Of a stretch of DNA of 7,896 bases, positions 1-6,140 are shown piece after piece. Position 1 is the first letter of the stretch, and every line of letters starts with the position of its first letter. A program made the translations under genes and the position numbers. The notes under the pieces were generated by a model, which saw only the letters and a program-made list of their open reading frames with translations, had not been told where the DNA came from and made no database searches. This DNA is from Phycisphaerae bacterium (GTDB taxonomy: Bacteria > Planctomycetota > Phycisphaerae > Tepidisphaerales > Tepidisphaeraceae), in NCBI GenBank assembly GCA_014380825.1, contig JACMJD010000028.1, positions 1-7,896 of the forward strand, read 5' to 3'.

Positions 1-721
1 AGATCAGGCGGCCGGTCCACGGCAGCGGCATGTACGGCAGCACGCGACTCTTGAGGAACCGCCGGCGCACCACGCGATCGCTGGCAAATCGGCGCAGGCC
101 CGGCCAGGGCTCTGGCGATTCGAAAATCTCGCGCGCCTCGAGCGTCGAATAGCGGTTGTGCTTCGCGAAGAAGTGTTCCAGGCCGCGACGATCTTCGTGC
201 AGCAGGAGATTCTTGAGATAACCGGTCGGGCCGCTCACGAGCATGTGCTCGTGCACCATTCGCTGCTCGTAGCGCGCCTTGCCGCGCTTGAACAGGCGCA
301 GATTCCAACTGGGAAAATACCCGCAGTGCCGGATCTCCCGGCCCATGAAAATGAACACGCGGTTGATGTAGTAACCGGCTTCGGGAACCGAATCGGGCGT
401 GCGGCTGACAAGCGAGGTGATCTCAGCGCGGAGATCCGTGCTCACCGATTCATCGGCATCGAGAATCAAAACCCACGGGCTTTCGAACGGGAGATTATCC
501 AGCGCCCAGTTCTTCTGGGCGGCGTAGCCTTCCCAATCGTGGTGCACGACGGTCGCGCCGAATTCGGTCGCGATCTGCTTCGTGCGATCGGTCGAGCCGC
601 TGTCGACAATAAAGACCCGGTTGACCCAGCCCGTAAGGCTGGCCAGCGTGTGGGGAAGGTTCTCTTCCTCATTGAAAGTCTGGATCAGTACATCAACCAA
701 GGCCCGCTCGCTTGCCCCCAT
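1..721 (-). CDS. Family 2 glycosyltransferase, WaaE/KdtX-like (partial, N-terminal 240 aa)
   Basis: This is a cytoplasmic, inverting GT-A fold transferase expected to add a sugar from a nucleotide-sugar donor to a lipid-linked glycan. My reverse-strand translation gives 240 residues from ATG at 721 and runs off the left edge without a stop. Visible motifs are the N-terminal strand with QTFNEEENL (14-22), the VDSGSTDRT nucleotide-binding segment (39-47), the QKNWAL helix (69-74) and the metal-binding LDADE (87-91). A VHEHM segment (156-160) and AKHNRYSTLEA (186-196) follow; these are typical of the lipopolysaccharide-core and colanic-acid GT2 subgroup. The start is supported by GGAGAAG at 731-737 (minus strand), 9 nt before the ATG. 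It is divergent from the acetyltransferase at 927. The family is clear; the donor and acceptor sugars cannot be read from the sequence. Only the C-terminal part is missing. Confidence 0.9.
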   Translation of the reverse strand, partial: MGASERALVDVLIQTFNEEENLPHTLASLTGWVNRVFIVDSGSTDRTKQIATEFGATVVHHDWEGYAAQKNWALDNLPFESPWVLILDADESVSTDLRAEITSLVSRTPDSVPEAGYYINRVFIFMGREIRHCGYFPSWNLRLFKRGKARYEQRMVHEHMLVSGPTGYLKNLLLHEDRRGLEHFFAKHNRYSTLEAREIFESPEPWPGLRRFASDRVVRRRFLKSRVLPYMPLPWTGRLI

Positions 722-730
722 CTGTGTTCA

Positions 731-737
731 CTTCTCC
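731..737 (-). promoter_or_regulatory. Ribosome binding site of the GT2 gene
   Basis: On the minus strand the sequence reads GGAGAAG, 9 nt before the ATG at 721. It supports this start over a nearby GTG at 731, which is out of frame. Confidence 0.5.
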
Positions 738-823
738 AATCCGCAAAACGTTGATCGTCGTCCGGTTGGCCCTGCAAAAGCCGTTCGGTAATCATACCTC
801 CAACTCGTCGTCGAAGATATGTA

Positions 824-840
824 GCCGCGTTACGTGCGGC
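824..840. repeat. Short inverted repeat in the divergent promoter region
   Basis: GCCGC at 824-828 and GCGGC at 836-840 can pair around a 7-nt spacer, with GU wobbles possible further in. It could be an operator or chance in GC-rich DNA. No T-run follows, so it is not a terminator. Confidence 0.25.
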
Positions 841-926
841 GGCACGAACGCACTTTTTATCGGACGAGTAATCCATCTCGCAGTGCAACGCGGCAACGGG
901 GAGCAGTTCAACCGATACGCATACGA

Positions 927-1496
927 ATGACGCCACCGGCGCCCGAGATTTTCCAGACCCTGAACCGCACCGCGCCGTACCCCTACGGCCGCAGCGAATA
1001 TGTACGCAGATTGCTGTGGACGATCGTGCAACGAACGATTTTCCGCTGGAGCCTATCGCGTTCCTACACTTGGCGGCGGTTTCTGCTGAAGCTCTTCGGC
1101 GCCCAAATGGGCGAAAGCGCAGCGGTTGGCGCGACGACGAAAATCATCCACCCCTGGCTGTTAAAGCTAGGCGATTGGAGCAACATCTCCGCCGGCGTGA
1201 CGGTATATAACTTGGGTCAGGTAACAATCGGCGATCATTCGGTGATCAGCCAAGACGCGTATATCTGTGCCGGCAGTCACGACTACACGCAACCCACGTT
1301 GCCGCTACTCCGTCCGCCCATCACAATTGGCAACGGCGTTTGGATCGCCGCCGGCGCGTTCATCGGACCGGGCGTGACGATCGGAGACAATACCGTGGTG
1401 GGAGCACGAGCGGTTGTGATGAGCGACACGCCTGCGGGGGTGGTGGTTGCGGGAAATCCGGCGCGCGTGATCAGAGAACGAAAATCGACTTCCTAA
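927..1496 (+). CDS. WcaF-like acetyltransferase (left-handed beta-helix, LbH family)
   Basis: This 189-residue protein matches putative colanic-acid acetyltransferases of the WcaF type in length and layout. They transfer acetyl groups from acetyl-CoA to sugar hydroxyls during polysaccharide assembly in the cytoplasm. The N-terminal half has the family pattern NRTAPYPYGRSEY (13-25) and RSYTWRRFLLKLFGA (45-59). Hexapeptide repeats follow from about residue 60 (IGDHSVISQD, ITIGNGVWIAAGAFIGPGVTIGD). The likely catalytic histidine is H118 in AGSHDY, and the end AGNPARVI (175-182) is the usual C-terminal signature. I chose ATG 927 because family homology begins there. The frame stays open upstream to a GTG at 834, but those 31 residues look non-protein. 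No good Shine-Dalgarno precedes 927; GGGGAG at 898-903 is too distant. Its TAA overlaps the next ATG by one base. Confidence 0.9.
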   Translation: MTPPAPEIFQTLNRTAPYPYGRSEYVRRLLWTIVQRTIFRWSLSRSYTWRRFLLKLFGAQMGESAAVGATTKIIHPWLLKLGDWSNISAGVTVYNLGQVTIGDHSVISQDAYICAGSHDYTQPTLPLLRPPITIGNGVWIAAGAFIGPGVTIGDNTVVGARAVVMSDTPAGVVVAGNPARVIRERKSTS

Positions 1497-2650
1497 TGTC
1501 CGATCGTCCGTTGCGAATTCTGCATCTCACTCTCGGCGCCGACGCCGGCGGATTGAGTCAGTACATCATCGCGCTCGGCAGTGCAATGGTCGCGCAGGGT
1601 CACCAAGTCTCGGTCGCCGGTGACACCGGCGCGTGGCAATGGGCGTTTGATGAATCGCCGCTGAAGTACATCCAGATCCCGCTCAAAGGAAACTGGTTCT
1701 CCTTCCAAAAATCCGCTCGCATCTTGCGTGAACATCTGAAGGACAACCCGGTGGACGTGATTCACACCCACTACCGGCGCGCAACCCTGCTCGGAAGAAA
1801 ACTCCAATCCAAACACGGCCGCCCACAGCATACTCGCGCCGGGCGGCATCCCGCGATCAACAAGATTCCCCCCCTCGTCTACACGCTCCACCTCTCTCAT
1901 CTCTCCCTGCGCTTTCCCCGAAACCTGTTCAGCGATTTCGGGGACATCTCTCACGTCGCATCGCTCGAAGCACGAGACTGGTTAACACGGGAAGCCCGAA
2001 CTCCCGAAGACCGCATACGATTCATCCCCCACGGCATCGACCTCAACCGCTTCACCCCAACCACTTGCGAGCAGCGCGCCGAAGCGCGGAAGCAGTTGAT
2101 GATCGCCCCCAACGATCGCGTCGCCGTCTTCGTCGGGCGATACGATTATCCGAAGAACGAAGACTGGCTGATCGACCTCGCCGCCTCAGCCCGCGCGATC
2201 CTGCCGAACCTGAAAATCTTCCTCGTCGGCGAAGGCCCGCACGAGGCCGACCTGAAGCTGCGGATCGCCAGCGAAAATCTGATGGACCGCGTGTTCGTCA
2301 CCGGTTATCAGGACCCGCTGCCCTATTACCGCGCCGCCGACGCGATTTTGCTGCCTTCGATCCGCGAAGGTTTCAGCTTCGTCTGCGCCGAGGCGATGGC
2401 GACCGGCATTCCTGCGCTGCGCACGCGAACCAGCGGCACGCGCGAGTTGATTCTGGAGAACACGACGGGTCGAAGCGTGCCGATCGATCACGATCTATTT
2501 ATCGACACAGCAATCACCTTCTTGCGGGATGGCGACGAGTTGCGAAGAATGGGCGCGGACGCGGCCGAACACGTGCGAAAAAATTTCTCCTTCGACCTGC
2601 AATTGTCGCGCACGCTCGACCTGTACCGGTCGATTACTAAACTGTCATAA
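1496..2650 (+). CDS. Family 4 glycosyltransferase (GT-B fold)
   Basis: This is a 384-residue retaining GT-B glycosyltransferase, probably adding a hexose to a growing EPS repeat unit in the cytoplasm. The N-terminal domain shows the glycine-rich acceptor loop GADAGGLSQY (14-23) and VDVIHTHYRRATLLGRKL (86-103). The linker IPHGIDLNRF (177-186) leads into the donor-binding domain, with VFVGRYDYPKNED (211-223), FLVGEGP (242-248), and an E-x7-E motif in REGFSFVCAEAMATGIPAL (E291 and E299). ATG 1496 overlaps the preceding TAA (TAATG), which implies translational coupling; an upstream frame extension to 1340 lies inside the acetyltransferase gene and is discarded. Oddly, residues about 104-125 form a basic, proline-containing stretch between two conserved segments that usually sit closer together. 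Family is certain; sugar specificity is unknown. Confidence 0.92.
   Translation: MSDRPLRILHLTLGADAGGLSQYIIALGSAMVAQGHQVSVAGDTGAWQWAFDESPLKYIQIPLKGNWFSFQKSARILREHLKDNPVDVIHTHYRRATLLGRKLQSKHGRPQHTRAGRHPAINKIPPLVYTLHLSHLSLRFPRNLFSDFGDISHVASLEARDWLTREARTPEDRIRFIPHGIDLNRFTPTTCEQRAEARKQLMIAPNDRVAVFVGRYDYPKNEDWLIDLAASARAILPNLKIFLVGEGPHEADLKLRIASENLMDRVFVTGYQDPLPYYRAADAILLPSIREGFSFVCAEAMATGIPALRTRTSGTRELILENTTGRSVPIDHDLFIDTAITFLRDGDELRRMGADAAEHVRKNFSFDLQLSRTLDLYRSITKLS
1818..1847. repeat. Inverted repeat inside the GT4 gene insertion
   Basis: GCCGCCC at 1818-1824 and GGGCGGC at 1841-1847 are perfect 7-bp complements around a 16-nt spacer. They lie inside the coding stretch that looks inserted relative to related GT4 enzymes (codons about 104-125). 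This may be chance in GC-rich DNA. Confidence 0.4.
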
Positions 2651-2656
2651 CCGCAC

Positions 2657-2661
2657 AGGGA
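2657..2661 (+). promoter_or_regulatory. Ribosome binding site deciding the epimerase start
   Basis: AGGGA lies 7 nt before ATG 2669. The alternative ATG at 2711 has only a weak purine stretch (GCGGC) before it, so the upstream start is preferred. Confidence 0.5.
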
Positions 2662-2668
2662 TGTTTTT

Positions 2669-3652
2669 ATGCTTCAAACCGATTGGCGAACGCTGCACGG
2701 CGGCGCGTTTATGGGAACTCGCTGCCTGGTCACGGGCGGCGCGGGATTTATCGGATCACACATCGTCGAAGCGCTGACCAAGCTCGGCGCATCGGTCGTC
2801 GTGATCGATGATCTCTCCGGCGGATCGCGCGACAACATCGCGACGTTCAAACCCGAAACAATCGAAGGCTCGATCCTCGACCGCGATGCACTCGGCAAAG
2901 CCGCGCGCGGATGTCAGTTGGTGTTTCACCTGGCGGCGCTCGGTTCGGTGCCGCACAGCGTCGAGCGACCCGTGCAATATCACGAGGCCGACGCGACCGG
3001 CACGGTGCAGGTGCTCGAGGCCGCGCGACACGCCGGAGCGAGGCGCGTCGTCTATTCGGCCAGCAGCAGTGCGTATGGCGATTCGCCCGAGATGCCGAAA
3101 CGCGAAGACATGCCCACCGCCCCGCTGTCGCCGTACGCCGCCGCGAAGCTCGCGGGCGAAGCGTACATGAGCGCCTACGCCGGCAGTTATGGAATCGACA
3201 CCGCCTCGCTGCGATACTTCAACATCTTCGGGCCGCGACAGAACGCCAACAGCGCCTACGCTGCCGTGATCGCGGCGTTCGCGAAAGCAATTCTCTCCAG
3301 CAAAGCGCCGCAGATCTTCGGCGACGGCACGCAGTCGCGCGATTTCACCTACGTCCACAACGCCGTCCACGCCAACCTGCTGGCGGCCCGATCGGACAAG
3401 CCGATCAAGGGCCAAGTGATCAACGTCGCCTGCGGAATTCGGATCGACCTGAACACGCTGGCGCCATCAATGTGCGAGCTGCTCGATCGCGCGGACCTCA
3501 AGCCAACCTACGGTCCCGAGCGCGCAGGTGATGTGAAGCATTCGCAAGCCGACCTAACCAAAGCCCAACGCGTGCTCGGATATAAGCCGATCGTCGAGTT
3601 CCGCGATGGTCTGCGCGAGACGCTGCTGTGGTATCGCGCGACGATGAAGTGA
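2669..3652 (+). CDS. NAD-dependent nucleotide-sugar epimerase (extended SDR; GalE/WbpP type)
   Basis: This 327-residue extended short-chain dehydrogenase most likely inverts C4 of a UDP-hexose or UDP-N-acetylhexosamine. The NAD-binding Rossmann loop is VTGGAGFIGS (21-30), with IDDLSGGSRDN (46-56) as the adenosine-ribose binding strand. FHLAALGSVPHSVE (86-99) follows. The catalytic set is S132-S134 with Y156-x3-K160 (SPYAAAK). The UDP-binding half contains YFNIFGPRQNANSAYAAVI (183-201), GDGTQSRDFTYVHN (218-231) and a late R-x-GD (RAGDVKHS, 285-292). The GPRQ...AYAAVI pattern recalls WbpP/TviC-type UDP-GlcNAc C4-epimerases, but plain GalE is also possible. It starts 18 bp after the GT4 stop and ends the plus-strand operon. 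If translation starts at ATG 2711, the protein loses 14 residues and begins directly at the Rossmann strand; WbpP-like enzymes often have a short N-terminal extension. Confidence 0.92.
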   Translation: MLQTDWRTLHGGAFMGTRCLVTGGAGFIGSHIVEALTKLGASVVVIDDLSGGSRDNIATFKPETIEGSILDRDALGKAARGCQLVFHLAALGSVPHSVERPVQYHEADATGTVQVLEAARHAGARRVVYSASSSAYGDSPEMPKREDMPTAPLSPYAAAKLAGEAYMSAYAGSYGIDTASLRYFNIFGPRQNANSAYAAVIAAFAKAILSSKAPQIFGDGTQSRDFTYVHNAVHANLLAARSDKPIKGQVINVACGIRIDLNTLAPSMCELLDRADLKPTYGPERAGDVKHSQADLTKAQRVLGYKPIVEFRDGLRETLLWYRATMK

Positions 3653-3696
3653 AGACGCCGGATGGCTGCACGCCGGTGTTCCATCGAACTTTCTCA

Positions 3697-3725
3697 TTGA
3701 CATCGTCGCGACGGTCGCGAGAGTA
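3697..3725 (+). promoter_or_regulatory. Possible sigma-70-like promoter of the PEP-CTERM gene
   Basis: TTGACA at 3697-3702 is an exact -35 consensus. About 17 nt downstream the sequence is only a poor -10 match (around AGAGTA, 3720-3725). The rest of the spacer is filled by the TCGCGA inverted repeat. The transcript would have a leader of roughly 95 nt before ATG 3827. Weak evidence because of the -10 region. Confidence 0.2.
3706..3720. repeat. TCGCGA-CGG-TCGCGA inverted repeat
   Basis: Two copies of the self-complementary hexamer TCGCGA are separated by 3 nt. Without a following T-run it is unlikely to be a rho-independent terminator. It could be a small hairpin or an operator overlapping the candidate promoter. 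Confidence 0.4.
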
Positions 3726-3816
3726 GTGCGTGGGCTAAGCCGTTCCCGATTCAATTCTGTTTCGCACATTTCCCGGTGTCCGCGCAGCCGTTCTTGGATT
3801 GCCCGGCCCGATGGAT

Positions 3817-3821
3817 GGAAG
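3817..3821 (+). promoter_or_regulatory. Ribosome binding site of the PEP-CTERM gene
   Basis: GGAAG lies 5 nt before ATG 3827. It selects this start over the in-frame GTG 3776 and ATG 3815, and it places a signal peptide at the N-terminus. Confidence 0.5.
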
Positions 3822-3826
3822 CTGAT

Positions 3827-5467
3827 ATGAAGATCGACATACATCGTGGTCGTCTGTCGCGCGCGCGGATATCAATCTCAATTTACATCGCTGCGGCGAG
3901 TGCGCTTGCCGCGACTCGAAGCGCCGTCGCGGTGGATCCCGTCGCATCGCAGTGGCTCGTTTACAATGCAACGCTCAAGGGAGTCGCGGCGAATGCGAAA
4001 GCAGACAATGGCTTCAACGCCAACTGCAAAGGCTGGTCGTGGCAACGGGCCGGCTTCACCGACGCCAACGGCGGTCTGCTGCCGGTGAACTCGACAACCG
4101 GCAACATCATGGACGGCACGACGATCGTCGGCACGAGAGTTGGGCCCGGGCGATGGGTCAACGCCACCACGCATATCGGTGTTGCCGACCTCAGCGGCGG
4201 CGCAACGCTGCAATCCGTGTATAGCGGGATGCTCCCGTTTTTCAACAATCAAGACGGCTTGCTGCACATCAGCTCGCACGGGCCGGTTCGATTTGAAGAC
4301 GATGTTCCTAAACCCGGCGGGATGGTCATCCTTGACAACAACATCACGTACGGCGGCTTCAAGGAGCCCGGGGGCGCTACCGTAGGCGGCACCGGCGTTC
4401 CGCGCAGCACGCCATACAAGATCGAGGCGGTGGGCACGGACGTCGGCAGCACCGGCGGCGGACGCTTCAACCTCGAACTCTACAACTGCCACAGCGCGCG
4501 GGATCCCGATGGCCCCGGCACCGGCACCACGAACGTGCAGCGATCCGTAGTGGCCTCGGCGCCCACCGGATTCGGGAGAGTCTCGGTCGGCGGGAACCTG
4601 CAACAACGCGTCATTGGGGTGAAGGGCTCCGACCCGGTCGTTGTCTGCAACGTTACCGTGACCGCAACCAACACGGGCACCCTGACGCAGCCACAGTTCA
4701 ACGATGCCGTCGTGGCGTACATGAAGGGGTTGCCAGGAAAATTCAACAACACCACCGCGCCGTCCGCCTGGCTCGCTGGGTTCGCCGCCGAAGACCATCT
4801 GGCCAACCTCAATACGAGGATGAAGAGAATTCCGATCAACCCGTTCCCTAATAGTCCCACGGTTCAACCGACCTGGAACTTGAGCTATTCGCAGACCACG
4901 GTGCTGTCGCGCGGCGTGCAGGACACCGCGATGGACAACCCGGTGATCTTCACGCCCGGCTTTGGATCTGCGACGGCGCAATACAACTCACCGGAAGGCG
5001 GGCTCAGCGGATCGTGCACGATCTCGAGCCTGACCGGCGGCAGCGCTGATGGCACGACGATGCACCTGGCGTCCGCGGCAGACGTGGACCTCGAATCGAT
5101 CGGCACGCCGGCGCCGGGTTTGGAACTGGCGACCTCGATGGTGCGGCTGTCCTCCTATGCCGACACGTTCTCGACCGTGATCGGCGCGGCGACGCTGGAA
5201 TATTCCAGCGCGATCGACCCAGCGACGCTGGCGTTTTACGAGCTGGATGGCAGCACGTGGATTCCGTTCTCGACGCCCGGCTCAACGGTCATCAACACGT
5301 CCGACCTGACCGCAACCGCGGGCTTCGCGTTTGAAGGCGCCTTCGATGAGGCATCCGGAATAGTCCTGGCAGGCTTCGCCGTGCAAGTTCCAGAGCCGAC
5401 GACGGCACTGCCCCTGATCGGCGCGGTTACGTTGCTCATGCGGCGCAAGCAACGCGCTCAGCGCTGA
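3827..5467 (+). CDS. Exported PEP-CTERM sorting-domain protein of unknown function
   Basis: The 546-residue product has a Sec signal peptide: basic MKIDIHRGRLSRAR (1-14), hydrophobic ISISIYIAAASALAA (15-29) and likely cleavage after SAVA (32-35). The C-terminus is a textbook PEP-CTERM signal: VPEP (521-524), a hydrophobic ALPLIGAVTLLM (527-538), then RRKQR. PEP-CTERM proteins are known exosortase substrates tied to EPS and the outer surface; no exosortase is in the window. The body (36-520) is rich in Gly, Thr, Asn and Ser with many probable beta strands and four cysteines (C67, C221, C274, C397) that could pair as disulfides. I recognise no enzyme motif or named domain. Residues about 430-518 read as a separate beta-sandwich-like unit. 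It follows the epimerase after 174 bp and converges on the minus-strand operon only 10 bp away. Export and sorting are secure; function is unknown. Confidence 0.9.
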   Translation: MKIDIHRGRLSRARISISIYIAAASALAATRSAVAVDPVASQWLVYNATLKGVAANAKADNGFNANCKGWSWQRAGFTDANGGLLPVNSTTGNIMDGTTIVGTRVGPGRWVNATTHIGVADLSGGATLQSVYSGMLPFFNNQDGLLHISSHGPVRFEDDVPKPGGMVILDNNITYGGFKEPGGATVGGTGVPRSTPYKIEAVGTDVGSTGGGRFNLELYNCHSARDPDGPGTGTTNVQRSVVASAPTGFGRVSVGGNLQQRVIGVKGSDPVVVCNVTVTATNTGTLTQPQFNDAVVAYMKGLPGKFNNTTAPSAWLAGFAAEDHLANLNTRMKRIPINPFPNSPTVQPTWNLSYSQTTVLSRGVQDTAMDNPVIFTPGFGSATAQYNSPEGGLSGSCTISSLTGGSADGTTMHLASAADVDLESIGTPAPGLELATSMVRLSSYADTFSTVIGAATLEYSSAIDPATLAFYELDGSTWIPFSTPGSTVINTSDLTATAGFAFEGAFDEASGIVLAGFAVQVPEPTTALPLIGAVTLLMRRKQRAQR

Positions 5468-5480
5468 CGGCGGCGCGTCA
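5465..5480. repeat. Inverted repeat joining two convergent stop codons
   Basis: TGACG (5465-5469) and CGTCA (5476-5480) are complementary around a 6-nt GC loop. The first arm contains the stop of the PEP-CTERM gene and the second contains the stop of the minus-strand gene. The stem is short and has no T-run, so a bidirectional terminator role is only a guess. Confidence 0.35.
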
Positions 5481-6140
5481 AATCGATGTCGTGGGTGTCG
5501 CGCGTTTACGCAACCGCCACGTGCGCCAAACACACCACGCGCCCCCGATCAATCCGCCGGCGTATCCACCGAGGTGTGCGCCCCATGCGGTCATGAAACG
5601 GCGCGGCCGCCACAGGTTGGTGTCCCACAATTCCTGGAACTCCGCGCCGAACCGATTGAGCCACCCGCGCGAACCGGCAAATCCGAATCCCATGGCGAAC
5701 ACGATCGTGATCGCAATGACCGGAATGAGTAGCTTCAACAGCGCGCGGAAGCGCAGCTGCGGGCGATCACGTCGCGGATTGTTCGCGATCAGTATTGCAA
5801 CACCCAGGATCAATCCCACCGACCATGTCGCCATCGCGCCGATCTTCGCCGCTTCGCGGCTTAGCGCTAGTTGATCCGGCGGAACCTGCGGACCAAGAAT
5901 CTCGTACAGCTCTTTGCCGTAGTAAAAGTATTCCCAGCTGATCCGACTCGTCACCTGATCGTTGAGCATGCCGTACATGATCGCAACGGCGACGCAGATC
6001 AGGAGGAAAACGTACTCGCGCCAACGCGTCGCGCGACTTTTGTTCCGCGCGAGATCCACGATCATCAGCGTCAGCAGAATGCCGCAGCCGATCACGACGC
6101 GCGTGAGCGTTCCCGCCGTGCTGTGCAGCAGCCAATTCAT
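5478..6140 (-). CDS. Conserved-looking five-helix membrane protein, function unknown
   Basis: This 220-residue protein has five likely membrane segments: about 12-30, 43-60, 101-119, 134-156 and 184-206. Between segments 2 and 3 lies a loop with GMLNDQVTSRISWEYFYYG (57-75), a charged/aromatic pattern that looks functionally constrained. From memory, similar D-Q-V/I-T-x-R...E-Y-F loops occur in uncharacterised membrane proteins, but I cannot name a family. The third segment carries ATWSVGLILG. The tail is basic (RTWRLRKR). ATG 6140 overlaps the stop of the GT87 gene as ATGA, indicating translational coupling and a likely shared role in EPS assembly. The frame remains open upstream to 6404, but that part is the GT87 gene read in another frame. 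No catalytic motif is evident. Confidence 0.8.
   Translation of the reverse strand: MNWLLHSTAGTLTRVVIGCGILLTLMIVDLARNKSRATRWREYVFLLICVAVAIMYGMLNDQVTSRISWEYFYYGKELYEILGPQVPPDQLALSREAAKIGAMATWSVGLILGVAILIANNPRRDRPQLRFRALLKLLIPVIAITIVFAMGFGFAGSRGWLNRFGAEFQELWDTNLWRPRRFMTAWGAHLGGYAGGLIGGAWCVWRTWRLRKRATPTTSI

Larger units (their letters stand above)
722..926. other. Divergent intergenic region, 205 bp
   Basis: This region separates two divergently transcribed genes, so it should hold promoters for both directions. I could not find a convincing -35/-10 pair on either strand. A short GC hairpin lies at 824-840 (GCCGC, 7 nt, GCGGC). Small open frames cross the region on both strands, but none resembles a protein. 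Confidence 0.5.
3653..3826 (+). other. Intergenic region before the PEP-CTERM gene, 174 bp
   Basis: The gap is large compared with the 1-18 bp spacings upstream, so the PEP-CTERM gene probably has its own promoter. It holds a consensus-like TTGACA, a TCGCGA inverted repeat, a CGCCGG direct repeat near its start (3657 and 3671) and no T-tract terminator for the epimerase operon. Confidence 0.5.

Noticed and set aside
158..754. 198-codon plus-strand open frame antisense to the GT2 gene
   Set aside because: The opposite strand encodes a clear GT2 with all expected motifs; this frame is a high-GC shadow.
712..930. 72-codon plus-strand frame whose stop overlaps the acetyltransferase ATG (ATGA)
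   Set aside because: It begins inside the GT2 gene at a TTG, has no ribosome binding site and looks compositionally random; the overlap seems fortuitous.
685..936. 83-codon minus-strand frame upstream of and overlapping the GT2 start
   Set aside because: It overlaps GT2 out of frame and has no family resemblance; the GT2 start has its own ribosome binding site.
1856..1930. Pyrimidine-rich stretch in the GT4 gene suggesting a possible foreign segment
   Set aside because: The reading frame continues through conserved GT4 motifs (VYTLHLSHL, SDFGDISHVAS), so this is codon choice within a normal gene.
2756..3415. 219-codon minus-strand frame and an overlapping 206-codon plus frame (2911-3531)
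   Set aside because: Both overlap the epimerase, whose motifs are intact from end to end, and both are Arg-rich without recognisable content.
3653..3720. Possible rho-independent terminator after the epimerase
   Set aside because: The only stem (3706-3720) is not followed by a T-run.
3878..4981. 367-codon minus-strand open frame antisense to the PEP-CTERM gene
   Set aside because: Long antisense frames are common in GC-rich genes. The translation is Arg/Gly/Val-rich with no motif, while the plus strand has a signal peptide and a sorting tail.
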